From Siphonodentalium dalli (taxonomy: Eukaryota > Mollusca > Scaphopoda > Gadilida > Siphonodentaliidae), in NCBI GenBank assembly GCA_032622095.1, contig CP136066.1, positions 185,294,716 to 185,358,715 of the forward strand: 64,000 bases of DNA. Direction: 5' to 3'. Positions 22,785 to 34,731 of the stretch are shown here, one piece after another; position 1 is the stretch's first letter; each line of letters opens with the position of its first letter. A program made the translations under genes and the position numbers. Under the pieces are notes generated by a model. The model was not told the origin of the DNA and made no database searches. It saw nothing but the letters and a program-made list of their open reading frames with translations.

Positions 22785-25700
22785 GAGTTCTCTCAGTGTA
22801 ATGTGTCTGTACTCTGGCTGTCTTTATGTCTTGGTGGTGAGTTCTCTCAGTGTAATGTGTCTGTACTCTGGTTGTCTTATGTCTTGGCGGTGAGTTCTCT
22901 CAGAGTAATGTGTCTGTACTCTGGCTGTCTTATGTCTTGGTGGTGAGTTCTCTCAGTGTAATGTGTCTGTACTCTGGCTGTCTTATGTCTTGGCGGTGAG
23001 TTCTCTCAGTTTAATGTGTCTGTACTCTGGTTGTCTTATGTCTTGGCGGTGAGTTCTCTCAGTGTAATGTGTCTGTACTCTGGCTGTCTTATGTCTTGGC
23101 GGTGAGTTCTCTCAGTTTAATGTGTCTGTACTCTGGTTGTCTTATGTCTTGGCGGTGAGTTCTCTCAGTTTAATGTGTCTGTACTCTGACTGTCTTATGT
23201 CTTGGTGGTGAGTTCTCTCAGTGTAATGTGTCTGTACTATGGCTGTCTTATGTCTTGGCGGTGAGTTCTCTCAGTTTAATGTGTCTGTACTCTGGCTGTC
23301 TTATGTCTTGGCGGTGAGTTCTCTCAGTGTAATGTGTCTGTACTATGGCTGTCTTATGTCTTGGCGGTGAGTTCTCTCAGTTTAATGTGTCTGTACTCTG
23401 GTTGTCTTATGTCTTGGCGGTGAGTTCTCTCAGTTTAATGTGTCTGTACTCTGGTTGTCTTATGTCTTGGCGGTGAGTTCTCTCAGTTTAATGTGTCTGT
23501 ACTATGGCTGTCTTATGTCTTGGCGGTGAGTTCTCTCAGTTTAATGTGTATGTACTCTGACTGTCTTATGTCTTGGTGGTGAGTTCTCTCAGTCTAATGT
23601 GTCTGTACTCTGGTTGTCTTATGTCTTGGCGGTGAGTTCTCTCAGTTTAATGTGTATGTACTCTGGCTGTCTTATGTCTTGGTGGTGAGTTCTCTCAGTG
23701 TAATGTGTCTGTACTCTGGTTGTCTTATGTCTTGGCGGTGAGTTCTCTCAGTGTAATGTGTCTGTACTCTGGTTGTCTTATGTCTTGGCGGCGAGTTCTC
23801 TCAGTGTAATGTGTCTGTACTCTGGTTGTCTTATGTCTTGGCGGTGAGTTCTCTGTGTAATGTGTCTGTACTCTGGTTGTCTTATGTCTTGGCGGTGAGT
23901 TCTCTCAGTTTAATGTGTCTGTACTCTGGTTGTCTTATGTCTTGGCGGTGAGTTCTCTCAGTGTAATGTGTCTGTACTCTGGTTGTCTTATGTCTTGGCG
24001 GTGAGTTCTCTCAGTTTAATGTGTCTGTACTCTGGTTGTCTTATGTCTTGGTGGTGAGTTCTCTCAGTTTAATGTGTCTGTACTCTGGTTGTCTTATGTC
24101 TTGGTGGTGAGTTCTCTCAGTGTAATGTGTATGTACTCTGGCTGTCTTATGTCTTGGCGGTGAGTTCTCTCAGTGTAATGTGTCTGTACTATGGCTGTCT
24201 TATGTCTTGGCGGTGAGTTCTCTCAGTTTAATGTGTATGTACTCTGACTGTCTTATGTCTTGGTGGTGAGTTCTCTCAGTGTAATGTGTCTGTACTCTGG
24301 TTGTCTTATGTCTTGGCGGTGAGTTCTCTCAGTTTAATGTGTATGTACTCTGGCTGTCTTATGTCTTGGTGGTGAGTTCTCTCAGTGTAATGTGTCTGTA
24401 CTCTGGTTGTCTTATGTCTTGGCGGTGAGTTCTCTCAGTGTAATGTGTCTGTACTCTGGTTGTCTTATGTCTTGGCGGTGAGTTCTCTCAGTGTAATGTG
24501 TCTGTACTCTGGTTGTCTTATGTCTTGGCGGTGAGTTCTCTCAGTGTAATGTGTCTGTACTCTGGCTGTCTTATGTCTTGGTGGTGAGTTCTCTCAGTGT
24601 AATGTGTCTGTACTCTGGTTGTCTTATGTCTTGGCGGTGAGTTCTCTCAGTGTAATGTGTCTGTACTCTGGTTGTCTTATGTCTTGGCGGTGAGTTCTCT
24701 CAGTGTAATGTGTATGTACTCTGGTTGTCTTATGTCTTGGCGGTGAGTTCTCTCAGTGTAATGTGTCTGTACTCTGGCTGTCTTATGTCTTGGTGGTGAG
24801 TTCTCTCAGTGTAATGTGTCTGTACTCTGGTTGTCTTATGTCTTGGTGGTGAGTTCTCTCAGTTTAATGTGTCTGTACTCTGGTTGTCTTATGTCTTGGT
24901 GGTGAGTTCTCTCAGTGTAATGTGTCTGTACTATGGCTGTCTTATGTCTTGGCGGTGAGTTCTCTCAGTTTAATGTGTCTGTACTCTGGCTGTCTTTATG
25001 TCTTGGCGGTGAGTTCTCTCAGTTTAATGTGTCTGTACTCTGGTTGTCTTATGTCTTGGTGGTGAGTTCTCTCAGTGTAATGTGTCTGTACTATGGCTGT
25101 CTTATGTCTTGGCGGTGAGTTCTCTCAGTTTAATGTGTCTGTACTCTGGCTGTCTTTATGTCTTGGCGGTGAGTTCTCTCAGTTTAATGTGTCTGTACTC
25201 TGGTTGTCTTATGTCTTGGTGGTGAGTTCTCTCAGTGTAATGTGTCTGTACTCTGGCTGTCTTATGTCTTGGCGGTGAGTTCTCTCAGTTTAATGTGTCT
25301 GTACTCTGGTTGTCTTATGTCTTGGTGGTGAGTTCTCTCAGTGTAATGTGTCTGTACTCTGGCTGTCTTATGTCTTGGCGGTGAGTTCTCTCAGTTTAAT
25401 GTGTCTGTACTCTGGTTGTCTTATGTCTTGGTGGTGAGTTCTCTCAGTGTAATGTGTCTGTACTATGGCTGTCTTATGTCTTGGCGGTGAGTTCTCTCAG
25501 TTTAATGTGTCTGTACTCTGGTTGTCTTATGTCTTGGTGGTGAGTTCTCTCAGTGTAATGTGTCTGTACTCTGGCTGTCTTATGTCTTGGCGGTGAGTTC
25601 TCTCAGTTTAATGTGTCTGTACTCTGGTTGTCTTATGTCTTGGTGGTGAGTTCTCTCAGTGTAATGTGTCTGTACTCTGGCTGTCTTATGTCTTGGCGGT

Positions 25701-26252
25701 GAGTTCTCTCAGTTTAATGTGTCTGTACTCTGGTTGTCTTATGTCTTGGTGGTGAGTTCTCTCAGTGTAATGTGTCTGTACTATGGCTGTGTTATGTCTT
25801 GGCGGTGAGTTCTCTCAGTTTAATGTGTCTGTACTCTGGTTGTCTTATGTCTTGGTGGTGAGTTCTCTCAGTGTAATGTGTCTGTACTATGGCTGTCTTA
25901 TGTCTTGGCGGTGAGTTCTCTCAGTTTAATGTGTCTGTACTCTGGCTGTCTTATGTCTTGGCGGTGAGTTCTCTCAGTTTAATGTGTCTGTACTCTGGCT
26001 GTCTTATGTCTTGGCGGTGAGTTATCTCAGTGTAATGTGTCTGTACTCTGGTTGTCTTATGTCTTGGCGGTGAGTTCTCTCAGTTTAATGTGTATGTACT
26101 CTGGCTGTCTTATGTCTTGGCGGTGAGTTCTCTCAGTGTAATGTGTCTGTACTCTGGTTGTCTTATGTCTTGGTGGTGAGTTCTCTCAGTGTAATGTGTC
26201 TGTACTCTGGCTGTCTTTATGTCTTGGCGGTGAGTTCTCTCAGTTTAATGTC
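22785..26252. repeat. 53-bp minisatellite, about 65 copies, with higher-order structure
   Basis: The unit starts GAGTTCTCTCAG and contains TAATGTGTCTGTACTCTGG and TGTCTTATGTCTTGG. Units differ at a few diagnostic positions: GTGTAATG or TTTAATG, CTCTGG or CTATGG, GGCTG or GGTTG, GGCGG or GGTGG. From about 25220 to 25905 two unit types alternate strictly, giving a 106-bp dimer repeated six or seven times. Between about 24900 and 25220 a three-unit block is repeated. One extra T or a small deletion changes a few unit lengths (near 23850, 24990, 25150). Open frames inside are consequences of the repeat, and 53 is not a multiple of three. Confidence 0.95.
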
Positions 26253-27640
26253 CAATTTCGCCAATGTATGATGTTGTAGACAAAGTTCTGTGAATTGCAT
26301 GTCATACATGCATTTGGTGTGATAGAAATGCCATTTTGGAGCAGTAGTTTGGAACCTGTTTGAGTATAAGTTTAACATATATTCTATGTTCTGTGAGATT
26401 TCAATTGATAGGTGCAACATTGCAATAGTAATTGATTACACCAGCATATATTGCATCCATGATAGCACATTATACATAGTTATTCAAGAAATATAAGATC
26501 TAAGGGGAGGTTGGGGATAAAAGATAACTAATTATTATATTTTACTTCATCAAACACAATCGTGTTCAATTCGTTCCTGCGTTATGCGTTTCATTTTGTA
26601 TTACTCCGCCTGGAAATCGATAATGCAATGATATATATTCGTTTATGTCGTTGAATACATTTATAAAGGAGACTGAACCTGTTGGCTCCACTAGCTTTGC
26701 GACTTGTATACTGCCATCATGGTAGCATATTACACATGCCTATTCAAAAACTATAAGATCCAAGTGGAGGTTGGGGATTATGTTAACTGATTATTTTACT
26801 TCATCAAGCACAAGCACGCTCAATTCATTCCTAATTGCGTTACGAGTTTCATGTTTAATTGCTCTGCCTGACAATCGACAATACAATGTATTCGTTGAAT
26901 AAATTTTGAAAGGATACTGAACCTTTTGGAACACGAATATCGCGACTTGAAAGTTTGGCATTACCTCAAAAGGCGAGGCCAAATAAACTAAATATTTCTC
27001 GTCGGACTGATACATCCGATACATCACCAAACTACGAGGAAATGTACATGTTATCATTTTACTGACTTACATAACGTCTTCAGAAAAACATTGTGTCATC
27101 GGCGTGGGTTCTCTTATATCTGGCCAGACTATCGGTCACACCGAACTTCTTCTGACAAATGTCGCATCCGTAAGGGCGCTCACCAGAGTGGATTGTCAGG
27201 GTGCCGGGCTGACTGAGAACAATTTTACATACTTGTGAGATTGGTCACTTATGTGTGATATGTTATACTTAGGCGGGGAATCGGAATCACTAGATGCTTC
27301 CCAGTATACGTCACACTCGTATGGACGATCGACTGTATGGAATCTCTTGCGTTGGTATGACTGAAAGCTTTTCGACACCGTATTAGCTGTGTCGATTCTT
27401 TTGTCGAGAAACCTGAATCACTAAAGCTGTAATACTGTTATTGTGGGGACATGTTGTTTTACTACAAAAGCTGGCGATTTTTATTACAAAAGCGGAGACC
27501 TCACTTTACTATAAAAGATGGCGATTTTGTTACAAAAGTGGTGAGGTACTTCAAAAGCTGGCGATTTTTACTCCAAAGGTGCAAACCTACTTTAAAAGTG
27601 GTCATTTACTTCAAAATATGGTCGAATACGTGGTCGCGTT
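26253..27640. mobile_element. Foldback element C, right arm
   Basis: Order left to right: a unique 170 bp; two successive inverted copies of the tail (about 26425-26690 and 26700-27060); - strand zinc-finger-derived sequence (27100-27420); and a terminal array in + orientation (about 27425-27620) ending in a damaged terminus. The - strand frame near 27112-27190 reads ERPYGCDICQKKFGVTDSL followed by ARYKRTH, a C2H2 finger with Tyr in place of the first His. With 21714-22400 it encloses the minisatellite. Confidence 0.65.
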
Positions 27641-27661
27641 AAATTGCTAGAAATGACGTGT

Positions 27662-27842
27662 GTTACGCCAGCTTTTGAAGTAACTGACCACTTTTGAAGT
27701 TGGTCTCCACTTTTGAAGTAAAAAAGGCCAGCTTTTGAAGTACCTCACCACTTTTGTAATAAAATCGCCAGCTTTTGTAGTAAAGTGAGGTCTCCGCTTT
27801 TGTAATAAAAAACGCCAGCTTTTGTAGTAAAAAAAAACATTG
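27662..27842. repeat. Solo terminal array of the foldback family
   Basis: Starts GTTACGCCAGCTTTTGAAG and runs through eight or so CTTTTG-containing units in left-end orientation, then stops 8 bp before element D1. It has no zinc-finger arm of its own, so it is a truncated or recombined element end. Confidence 0.75.
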
Positions 27843-27850
27843 TATTCACT

Positions 27851-30800
27851 GTTATGCCAGCTTTTGAAGTAACTGACCACTTTTTAAGTAGGTCTCCACT
27901 TTTGAAGTAAACAGGGCCAGCTTTTGAAGTACCTCACCACTTTTGTAATAAAATCGCCAGCTTTTGTAGTAAAGTGAGGTCTCCGCTTTTGAAGTAAAAA
28001 ACGCCAGCTTTTGTAGTAAAAAAAACCATGTCTCCACTTTTGTAATATCAAAATTACAGCTTTTGAAGTAAACTGAATCAATACATTTTGACGGGCGCTG
28101 GACGATTTTCATGACAAAGTCAATCCGATAATCCATAGGGGCTATCGCCCATACGAGTGTGACTTGTGACCAAGGAATGTAGTGAGTCCGGTTCCGTGAC
28201 AAAAGAATCCACACCGGCAATCGACCACAAGAACGTGACGTGGGTCGTATAGCTTTCAGTCACACCAACACACAAGAGAATCCACTCAGTCGATCGCCCA
28301 CACAAGTGTGATGTGTACCAGAAGTCATTTAGTGACTCCGGTTCCCTGCCTAAGTATATGAGAACACACATAGGTGATCAATCATACGAGTATGTAAGAT
28401 TGTTCCCAGTCATTCTGACAACCCACACTGGTGAACGCCCTTACAAGCGCAACGTTTGTCAGAAGAAGTTCTTAGGTGCTGTATTAGTTCCAACGGAAAA
28501 TAGTTGGTATATTTGGCCTCAGTTTGGAAGGCGATATTGATTGCATATTCATACACTCGTGATTAGGTGACTGAAAATACTCGTTAGGGACAGCAGAAAA
28601 TGTTTGGTTTATTCGATTCGTCTCTGGGAGGCGACATTAACGACAAATTTCGACCATTGAAATTATGTCACATAACCGAAGTATTAGAACTACCTCAAAC
28701 GTGGTCAGCTACTTCAAAAACAGGGGCCAGTAATGTGGAAACCGTTGGATTCACATATCCTCTGATGATAGAGTATACAAAATAACGGATTTGATGGCAT
28801 TATGTCGTTATACAGGGAAAAGTTAAACTTTCAAGTCTGAATGTGCGTGGTGCCAAAAGGTTCAGTCTCCTTTCAAAATTTATTCAACACAATATACGAA
28901 TACAAATAATTTTATTGTCAATTGTCAGGCACAGCAATAAAAATGAAACGCATGACAACAATATGAATGAATGGAACGATGTGTTGATGTAGTTAAATAA
29001 TAATTAGTCAACTTTATCCTCAACCTCCCCTTAGACGCTATAGTTCTTGAATAGTTATGTATAATATTATATAACTTGTGCTCTGATCCCTTATCGCCTC
29101 TCATCTATATCAACAATTCTGCTATCTGAATCTGTTTTTGTTTATTATGGTCAATAAACTAAATCAATATTTGCAAACATACATCTTAGTGAGCACTTGT
29201 AAATCATGATTGATATCTAGATCTCACTCATAATTAAGACTCCCCTCATTTTCAACCACGACATATAGCACGTTAGTTATAAACGCCCAGACCGTGCGCC
29301 GCACGCAATGTGATAACCCATTTACAAAAACAAAACAAAACACCAAACGGAGAACAAAATCACAATGAATTTATTGATATACTGCAAACCATCGGTGCGA
29401 ACTGGGTTTGATGAGATATTATATATAACATAAAATAGAATATATGCCAGTCCCTTCCAATATTATTTCCCTCGACTTACCAGCAACGGGTTGAACAATG
29501 TCATAACATACCTGCCCTATTCAGGGCAACACCAGTTACTGGCGGTTGTGGCCAACGTTGACACCTTCCAATCGCAGAGGACTCACATCCAACAATGCAA
29601 TCGCAGGCATAGCTACCACGCGGTATAATAAACGATCGGAACACGGGCTCCACTGGCCACCATGGAGAATCACCACAGCATAACGCACGAACATTAAGTG
29701 TTATGATAAAATATTACCACCGAAGCTCCCAAAGAGGCCGAATCTACACAGCGATATGGTATGCGCTTTTCTTTTTATCTGTTTTCCTCTTTTGGTGGTT
29801 CTAGAGCTGTCACGAAGTCTCGAACAATATAACACTATCCCATAACAGCCGTAAGTATGTTCAATAATTTAGTTTGTAATTCCAGGAACCATAATATCTC
29901 GTTATTAAAGTGTCCAAAAGTAGATTGTATTTCAGTTGTAAATTGAATTAACATCTTTGACTTATTATTCTATAGCACGTGCATGATAATATTATTCTAA
30001 CTGCGACAATAACTCGTGAAATTATGCAGAATCGGTGTGTCTTGTCGTGTGGCATTCGTAATCACCCACATCTGGACTTTCGTCCTTTGTTTTATAGTTG
30101 GCCAATCAGAATGAACCACGTTAAGAAAATGGACTTATTTATCATTATTGATAATCGACTTTAAAATTATAAAAAGGAGACTGAACATTTTGGCACAACG
30201 AACATTGCGAGTTGAAAGTTTGACATAGGACTGTTCTTCCAAAGAAGCGGACAAATAGACCAACCATTTTTCATTGGAACTGATATATTTGTCACGTCAC
30301 CCAATTTTGAGGAAATATACATATTGCCATTTTACTGTACTGACTTCAGACACACATATTGTCACCAGCGTGGATTCTGTTATGTATTGTCAGGCTCGCG
30401 GTCACGCCGAACTTCTTCTAACAAACATCGCGCCTGTAAGGTCGTTCACCAATGTGTATTGTCAGGTTTCCGGATGGCTGGGAACAACCTTATAACTCGT
30501 ATGATTGATCACCTATGTGTGTTCTCATATGCTTAGGCAGGGAACCGGACTCACTAAATGCGTCCTGGTACACGTCACACGTGTATGGGCGATTGACTGT
30601 GTGAATTATCTTGTGTTGATTTGAGTGAAATTTGTTCGAACCACGTCACACTCGTATGGTCGATTACCGGTGTGGATTCTTTTGTCACGAAACCGGACTC
30701 ACTAGATGCCTTCTGGTGCACATCACACGTGTATGGGCGATTGACTGTGTGAATTATCTTGTGTTGGTATGACTGAAAGCTATTCGAACCACGTCACACT

Positions 30801-31091
30801 TGTATGGTTGATTACCGGTGTGTGGATTCTTTTGTCACGGAACCGGACTCACTAAATATATTCAGTAACAAGTCACACTCGTAAAAAGATGTAATTTTGT
30901 TATTACAAAATTTGTTTTATTACAAAAGTGGAGACATGGGTTTTTTTACTACAAAAGAGGAGACCTCACTTTACTGTAAAAGCTGGCGATTTTATTACAA
31001 AAGTGGTGAGGTACTTCAAACGCTGTCGATTTTTACTTCAAAAGTGGAGACCTACTTCAAAAGTGGTCATTACTTCAAAAGCTGGCATAAC
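27851..31091. mobile_element. Foldback element D1 (3.24 kb), best-preserved copy
   Basis: Ends GTTATGCCAGCTTTTGAAG and CTTCAAAAGCTGGCATAAC are inverted copies. Order: left array (27851-28078), zinc-finger-derived sequence on + (28140-28470), left tail (28470-29100), core (29100-30170), right tail (30170-30340), zinc-finger-derived sequence on - (30340-30880), right array (30890-31091). A short conserved linker (GATTTTCATGACAAAGTCAA) joins array and finger arm. The core holds a short frame from 29365 to 29628 with one internal stop that also exists in D2. No recognisable transposase, so it is non-autonomous or mobilised in an unknown way. Confidence 0.7.
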
Positions 31092-31097
31092 ACACGT

Positions 31098-31221
31098 GTC
31101 TTCTTTGTCAAGAAATGGCTAGACGTCGGACGAGCAGATCAGGTTTTGAATTTGAGATTAGATTTTTCAACCTTATTTTACTATATCACATTCATTTTGG
31201 GCCAAAATAAAATAAACATAG
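31098..31221. repeat. Flank segment F, first copy
   Basis: About 124 bp starting GTCTTCTTTGTCAAGAAATG and ending AAATAAAATAAACAT. It is nearly identical, in the same orientation, to 34607-34731. Each copy lies directly to the right of a foldback element's right array. Confidence 0.85.
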
Positions 31222-34200
31222 GTGGTCACTCATACGAGTATGCAATGTTGTTCCCAGTCTGTCCGTCAACCTGACGATCCACACTGGTGACCGACGTTAT
31301 AGGTGCGACGTTTGTTAGAAGAAGTTCGCCGTGACCGTGAGTCTTACAATATATATATGTGTGTCTGAAGACGTTCTGTCAGTCCAGTAACATGGCGACA
31401 TGTATATTTCCTCAAAATTGGGGACGTGACAAATGTATCAGTTAGAACGGAAAATAGTTGGTCTATTTTTCCTCTTCTTTGGAAGAACAGTCCTATGTCA
31501 AACTTCCAATTCGCAATGTTCCGGGTGCCAAAAGGTTCAGTCTCCTTTTTGTAATTTTATAGTCGATTATCAATAATGATAAATAAGCCCATTTTCTTAA
31601 CGTGGTTCATTCTGATTGGCCAACTGTGAAACAAAGGACGAAAGTCCAGATGTCAGGTGATTAAGAATGTCATACAACAAGACACCGATTCTGCATAATT
31701 TCACGAGTCATTGTCCCAGTTAGAATAATATTATCATGCACGTGCTACAGAATAATAAGTCAAAGATGTTCATTCAATTTACAACTGCAATACAATCTCC
31801 TTTGGACGCTTTAATAACGAGAGATAATGGTGCCTGGAATTACCAACTAAATTATTGAACATACTCACGTCTGTTACGGGATTGTGTTATATCGTTCGAG
31901 ACTTCGTGACAGCTCTAGAACCTTCAAAAGAGGGAACAGGATAACAAGAAAATCGCATACCATATCGCTGTGTAGATCCGGCTTCTTTTGGGCGCTACAG
32001 TTGTAATGTTTTATCATAACATGTAATGTTCAGGCGTTATGCTGTGGTGATTATCCATGGCGGCCAGTGGAGCCCGTGTTCCGAGCGTGTATTATACCAT
32101 GTGGTAGCTATGCCTGTGATTGTATTGTTGAATGTGAGTCCTCTGCGAGTGGGAGGTGTCAACAATGGCCACAATCGCCAGTAACTGGTGTTGTCCTGAA
32201 TAGGGCAGGTATGTTACGGTAAGTTGCTGGTAAGTCGAGGGCAATACTATTGGGAAGGGACTGGCATATATTCTATTTTGTGTTATACATAATTGCTCAT
32301 CAATCCCAGCTTGCACCGATGGTTTGCAGTATATCAATAAATTCATTGTTGTAATTTTGTTCTGCATTTGGTATTTAGTTTTTTTTTTTGGAAAGTGGTT
32401 ACCACATTGCGAGCAGCGCACGGTCTGTGCGTTTATAACTAACGTAGTTGAAAATGAGGGGAGTAGTAATTATGAGCTACATTGTAGATCTAGATATTAA
32501 CCATGATCGACCAGTGATATCTCAAAATAATTCATCATTGTTTTTATGTTAAGTTATCAGTCCGTGAGACACCTCAACCTTCCCTGACTATTGTACACCA
32601 CTTAGTCTGACCCCAGTTGATAGGTGCAACATAGCAATAGTAAATATGTGTACCATCATATATTGTCTTCATGATAGAATATTGATTTCATTTATTGACC
32701 ATAATAAACAAAACAGATTCAGATAGCAGAATTGTTGATGCGGATGAAAAGCGATAAGGGATAAAGCTATACAATAGTATACATAACTATTCAAGAACTA
32801 TAGCGTCTAAGGGGAGGTTGAGGATAAATTTGACTAATTATTATTTAACTACATCAACAACATCGTTCCATTCATTCTTAATTTTGTTATGCGTTTCATT
32901 TTGTATTGCTGTTCCTGACAATTGACAATACAATAATTAATTGTATTCATAAATTGTGTTGAATAAATTTTGAAAGGAGACTGAACCTTGAGATTTGACA
33001 TTGAGATTTGAAAGTTTAACCTTCCCTGTATAGCGACATAATGCCATCGAATCCGTTATTTTATATACTCAATCATCAGAGTGTATGTGAACCCAACGGT
33101 TTCCACACAACACATTACTGGCTCCCGTGTTGTATAGCTGGCCACGTTTGACGTAGTTATAATACTTCGGTTATGTGACATAATTTTAATGATTGAAAAT
33201 TGTTGTTAATGTCGCCTTCCAGAGACGAATCTAATAAACCAAACATTTTCTGCTGTCCCTAACGCGTCGGGTCACCTAATTTCGAGGGTACGAATATGCA
33301 ATTAAAAGTGAGGCCAATAATAAATATACCAACTAATACATCACCTAATTTCGAGAAACTATATATGTCGTCATGTTACTGGACTGACAAAACGTCTTCA
33401 GTCTTGTCTGACTCAATGTAACATCGAACTTCTTCTGACAACGGTCGCACTTGTAAGGGCATTCAATAGTGTGGGTTGTCAGGCTTACTGGGAACAATCT
33501 TATATACTCGTATGATTGATCACCTATGTGTGTTCATATGCTTAGGCAGGGAAACGGACTCACTAAATGCCGTTCGGTACACGTCACACTTATATGGGCG
33601 ATTGACTGTATAAATTATCTTCTGCTGTTATGACTGAAGGCTATTCGAACCACGTCACATGCATATGGTCGATTACCGGTGTGGATTCTTTTGTTACGGA
33701 ACCGGACTCACTAAGTGCCTTTTGGTACACGTCACACGCGTATGGGCGATTGACTGTGTGATTTCTCTTGTGTTGGCATGACTGAAGGCTATTCGAACCA
33801 CGTCACATGCATATGGTCGATTACCGGTGTGGATTCTTTTGTCACGGAACCGGACTCACTAAGTGCCTTTTGGTACACGTCACACGCGTATGGGCGATTG
33901 ACTGTGTGATTTCTCTTGTGTTGGTATGACTGAAGGCTATTCGAACCACGTCATATGCATATGGTCAATTACCGGTGTGGATTCTTTTGTCTCGGAACCG
34001 GACTCACTAAGTGCCTTTTGGTTCACGTCACACGCGCATGGACGATTGCCTGTGATTTCTCTTGTGTTGGTATGACTGACGGATATTCGAACCACGTCAC
34101 ATGCATATGATCGATTACCGGTGTGGATTATTTTGTCACGGAACCGGACCCACTAAGTGCCTTTTGGTACACGTCACACGCGTATGGGCGATTGAATGTG

Positions 34201-34606
34201 ATTTCTCTTGTGTTGGTATGACAGAAAGCTATTCAAACCACGTCACACTCGTATGGTCGATTAACGGTGTGGATTCTTTTGTCACGGAACTGGACTCAGT
34301 AAATATATTCAGTCACAAGTCACACTCGTATGGACGATAGCCACTATGGATTATCGGGTTGACTTTGTCATGAAAATCGTTCAGCGCCCGTCAAAATGTA
34401 TTGAGTCAATTTACTTCAAAAGCTGTAATTGTGTTATTACAAAAGTGGAGACCTAGTTTTTGTTACTACAAAAGCTGGCGTTTTTTACTTCAAAAGCGGA
34501 GACCTCACTTTACTACAAAAGCTGGCGATGTTATTACAAAAGTGGTGAGGTACTTCAAAAGCTGGCGTTTTTTACTTCAAAAGTGGAGACCTACTTCAAA
34601 AGTGGT
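31222..34606. mobile_element. Foldback element D2, inverted relative to D1
   Basis: Order: zinc-finger-derived sequence on + (31222-31345), tail (31345-31560), core (31560-32700), tail (32700-33400), expanded zinc-finger-derived sequence on - (33420-34345), right array (34404-34606). The core and both tails are the reverse complement of those in D1; for example 29110-29158 pairs with 32687-32740. The left array is missing, and the right terminus lacks the final CTGGCATAAC. The core frame on the minus strand (32421-32092) corresponds to the D1 frame at 29365-29628. Confidence 0.7.
33590..34320 (-). repeat. Tandem 146-148-bp units of zinc-finger-derived sequence
   Basis: GATTACCGGTGTGG-type anchors occur at 33671, 33819, 33967, 34113 and 34259, giving periods of 148, 148, 146 and 146 bp. 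Read on the minus strand, each unit holds one truncated and one nearly complete finger start (TGNRPYACDVV and VNRPYACDVYQKALSE) in different frames, because 148 is not a multiple of three. The other foldback copies have one or two such units, so this is a local expansion. Confidence 0.8.
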
Positions 34607-34731
34607 GTCTTCTTTGTCAAGAAATGGCTAGACGTCGGACGAGCAGATCAGGTTTTGAATTTGAGATTAGATTTTTCAACCTTATTTTACTATATCACAA
34701 TCATTTTGGGCCAAAATAAAATAAACATCTG
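34607..34731. repeat. Flank segment F, second copy
   Basis: Direct repeat of 31098-31221 with very few differences. It joins the truncated right end of D2 to the sequence outside the foldback cluster, so it is the probable original flank. Confidence 0.85.

Noticed and set aside
24933-25278. Open frames encoding repeated VSVLWLSLCLGGEFSQ-like peptides
   Set aside because: They lie wholly in the 53-bp minisatellite; the unit is not a multiple of three and the frames depend on unit-length variants.
22785-26252. CRISPR-like array
   Set aside because: Units are directly adjacent with no spacers, and the context is an animal genome.
34401-34631. Open frames through the foldback terminal arrays (YYKSW / LLQKWRP peptides)
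   Set aside because: Similar peptides appear in every copy because the DNA units repeat and are stop-poor; starts and ends are not conserved and overlapping frames are open too.
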